5,546 nt of DNA from Methanoregula sp. (GTDB taxonomy: Archaea; Halobacteriota; Methanomicrobia; Methanomicrobiales; Methanospirillaceae): NCBI GenBank assembly GCA_030653335.1, contig JAURZP010000549.1, positions 1 to 5,546 on the forward strand. The letters run 5' to 3'. The position numbers and the translations under genes were made by a program. Of the stretch, positions 5,071 through 5,546 are shown in pieces. The notes below the pieces were generated by a model. It was given only the letters and a program-made list of their open reading frames with translations. It was not told where the DNA came from and searched no databases. How positions within the stretch are numbered: the stretch's first letter is position 1; each line of letters starts with the position of its first letter.

Positions 5071-5546
5071 TTAACCATTTGCGTTATTGAATGCCGGATT
5101 GGATTTTTTAAGATACCAGTCGCGGAATTTTGCCAGAGCAAGAGCACGGTGTGAGATAATGCTCTTTTCTTCAAGGGACATCTCTGCAAGAGTCCTCCCG
5201 TCGATGTCAACTATCGGATCGTAACCAAACCCGTTATTGCCCCGCGGAGAGGCAGTCACATTGCCATTTATTGTTCCGGTGAATACATGAATACCGTATT
5301 CATCTGCAAATGCGATAGCAGTGGTGAAGTGTGCACCCCGGTTTTTCACACCGTCCATAAGTTTCAGGATGCCGGTATTGCCGATCGTGTGCAGGACATA
5401 TGCCGCATATGGACCGGGAAAACCGTTAAGGGCATCGATGGAAAAACCGGTATCGTCCACAATAAGTGGTGTGCGGAGACGTTCATAGGCATATAGCGCC
5501 TTACCTCTTGCAATCTCACCCACATCATCGGAGCGGTGCTCCGGGA
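5071..5546 (-). CDS. rdgB: XTP/dITP diphosphatase (RdgB/HAM1 family), N-terminus outside window
   Basis: The enzyme hydrolyses non-canonical purine nucleoside triphosphates (XTP, ITP, dITP) to monophosphate and pyrophosphate, keeping them out of DNA and RNA. Visible family motifs, in order, are VDDTGFSIDALNGFPGPYAA with the metal-binding and catalytic Asp pair, IGNTGILKLMDG, RGNNGFGYDPIV for base recognition, and SHRALAL near the C-terminus. The reading frame is open through the window edge: codons before the GTG at 5523 read PEHRSDD and match the usual PE.. region. The true start lies beyond 5546, and I estimate some 30-35 residues are missing, including the N-terminal TGNxxK nucleotide motif. 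The GTG at 5523 is therefore internal, not a start. From memory, this gene precedes eL40 in other Euryarchaeota, often after a Kae1-Bud32 gene, which would be the expected upstream neighbour. Confidence 0.94.
   Translation of the reverse strand, partial: PEHRSDDVGEIARGKALYAYERLRTPLIVDDTGFSIDALNGFPGPYAAYVLHTIGNTGILKLMDGVKNRGAHFTTAIAFADEYGIHVFTGTINGNVTASPRGNNGFGYDPIVDIDGRTLAEMSLEEKSIISHRALALAKFRDWYLKKSNPAFNNANG

Noticed and set aside
5071..5523. GTG at 5523 as the start of the XTP/dITP diphosphatase
   Set aside because: The same frame continues upstream with family-like residues to the window edge, so the GTG is internal.
1..5546. Search for CRISPR repeats, transposase, integrase or att sites at the tRNA genes
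   Set aside because: No regular repeats, no recombinase motifs, and no second copy of a tRNA 3' end were seen, so there is no sign of an integrated element in this window.

Overview
The window reads as chromosomal DNA of a euryarchaeon, most likely a methanogen of the Methanomicrobiales (Methanoregula-like). The evidence is a zinc-ribbon ribosomal protein eL40 (found in archaea and eukaryotes, absent from bacteria), tRNA genes without an encoded CCA, TATA-box spacing that fits archaeal promoters (two look leaderless), T-tract terminators, and a PAS/TPR response regulator of a kind common in that order. The order-level placement is inferred from protein style, not from a marker alignment.

Layout. 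Positions 19-165 (minus) hold a tandem tRNA-Gly(TCC) and tRNA-Val(CAC) pair. Positions 166-338 are an AT-rich gap with the likely tRNA promoter, three T7-T8 tracts and no convincing gene. Positions 339-1358 (minus) encode a secreted-domain plus four-helix membrane protein of unknown function. Positions 1471-2859 (minus) encode a receiver-PAS-TPR response regulator that starts at TTG. Positions 2997-3884 (minus) encode an HtpX-type membrane metalloprotease. After a divergent promoter region, 4094-4744 (plus) encodes a conserved protein resembling the DUF1917/BLES03 family. Positions 4745-4878 are a convergent, T/A-rich terminator region. Positions 4879-5025 (minus) encode the 48-residue ribosomal protein eL40, downstream of the XTP/dITP diphosphatase at 5071-5546, which runs off the window.

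How the genes relate. Only rdgB and eL40 look like an operon (45-base gap, same strand, strong ribosome binding site). The membrane protein, the response regulator and htpX lie in series on the minus strand, but each has its own TATA-like element and two are followed by hairpin plus T-run terminators, so they are probably separate units. The response regulator and HtpX suggest signalling and membrane-protein quality control, but the sequence shows no functional link between them.

No mobile element, CRISPR array, integrase, toxin-antitoxin pair or defence system was found. The region looks like ordinary core chromosome. The points most worth a second look are an in-frame slippery run inside the response regulator, hairpins placed on or next to stop codons, the compact two-way terminator, and the archaeal BLES03-like protein.
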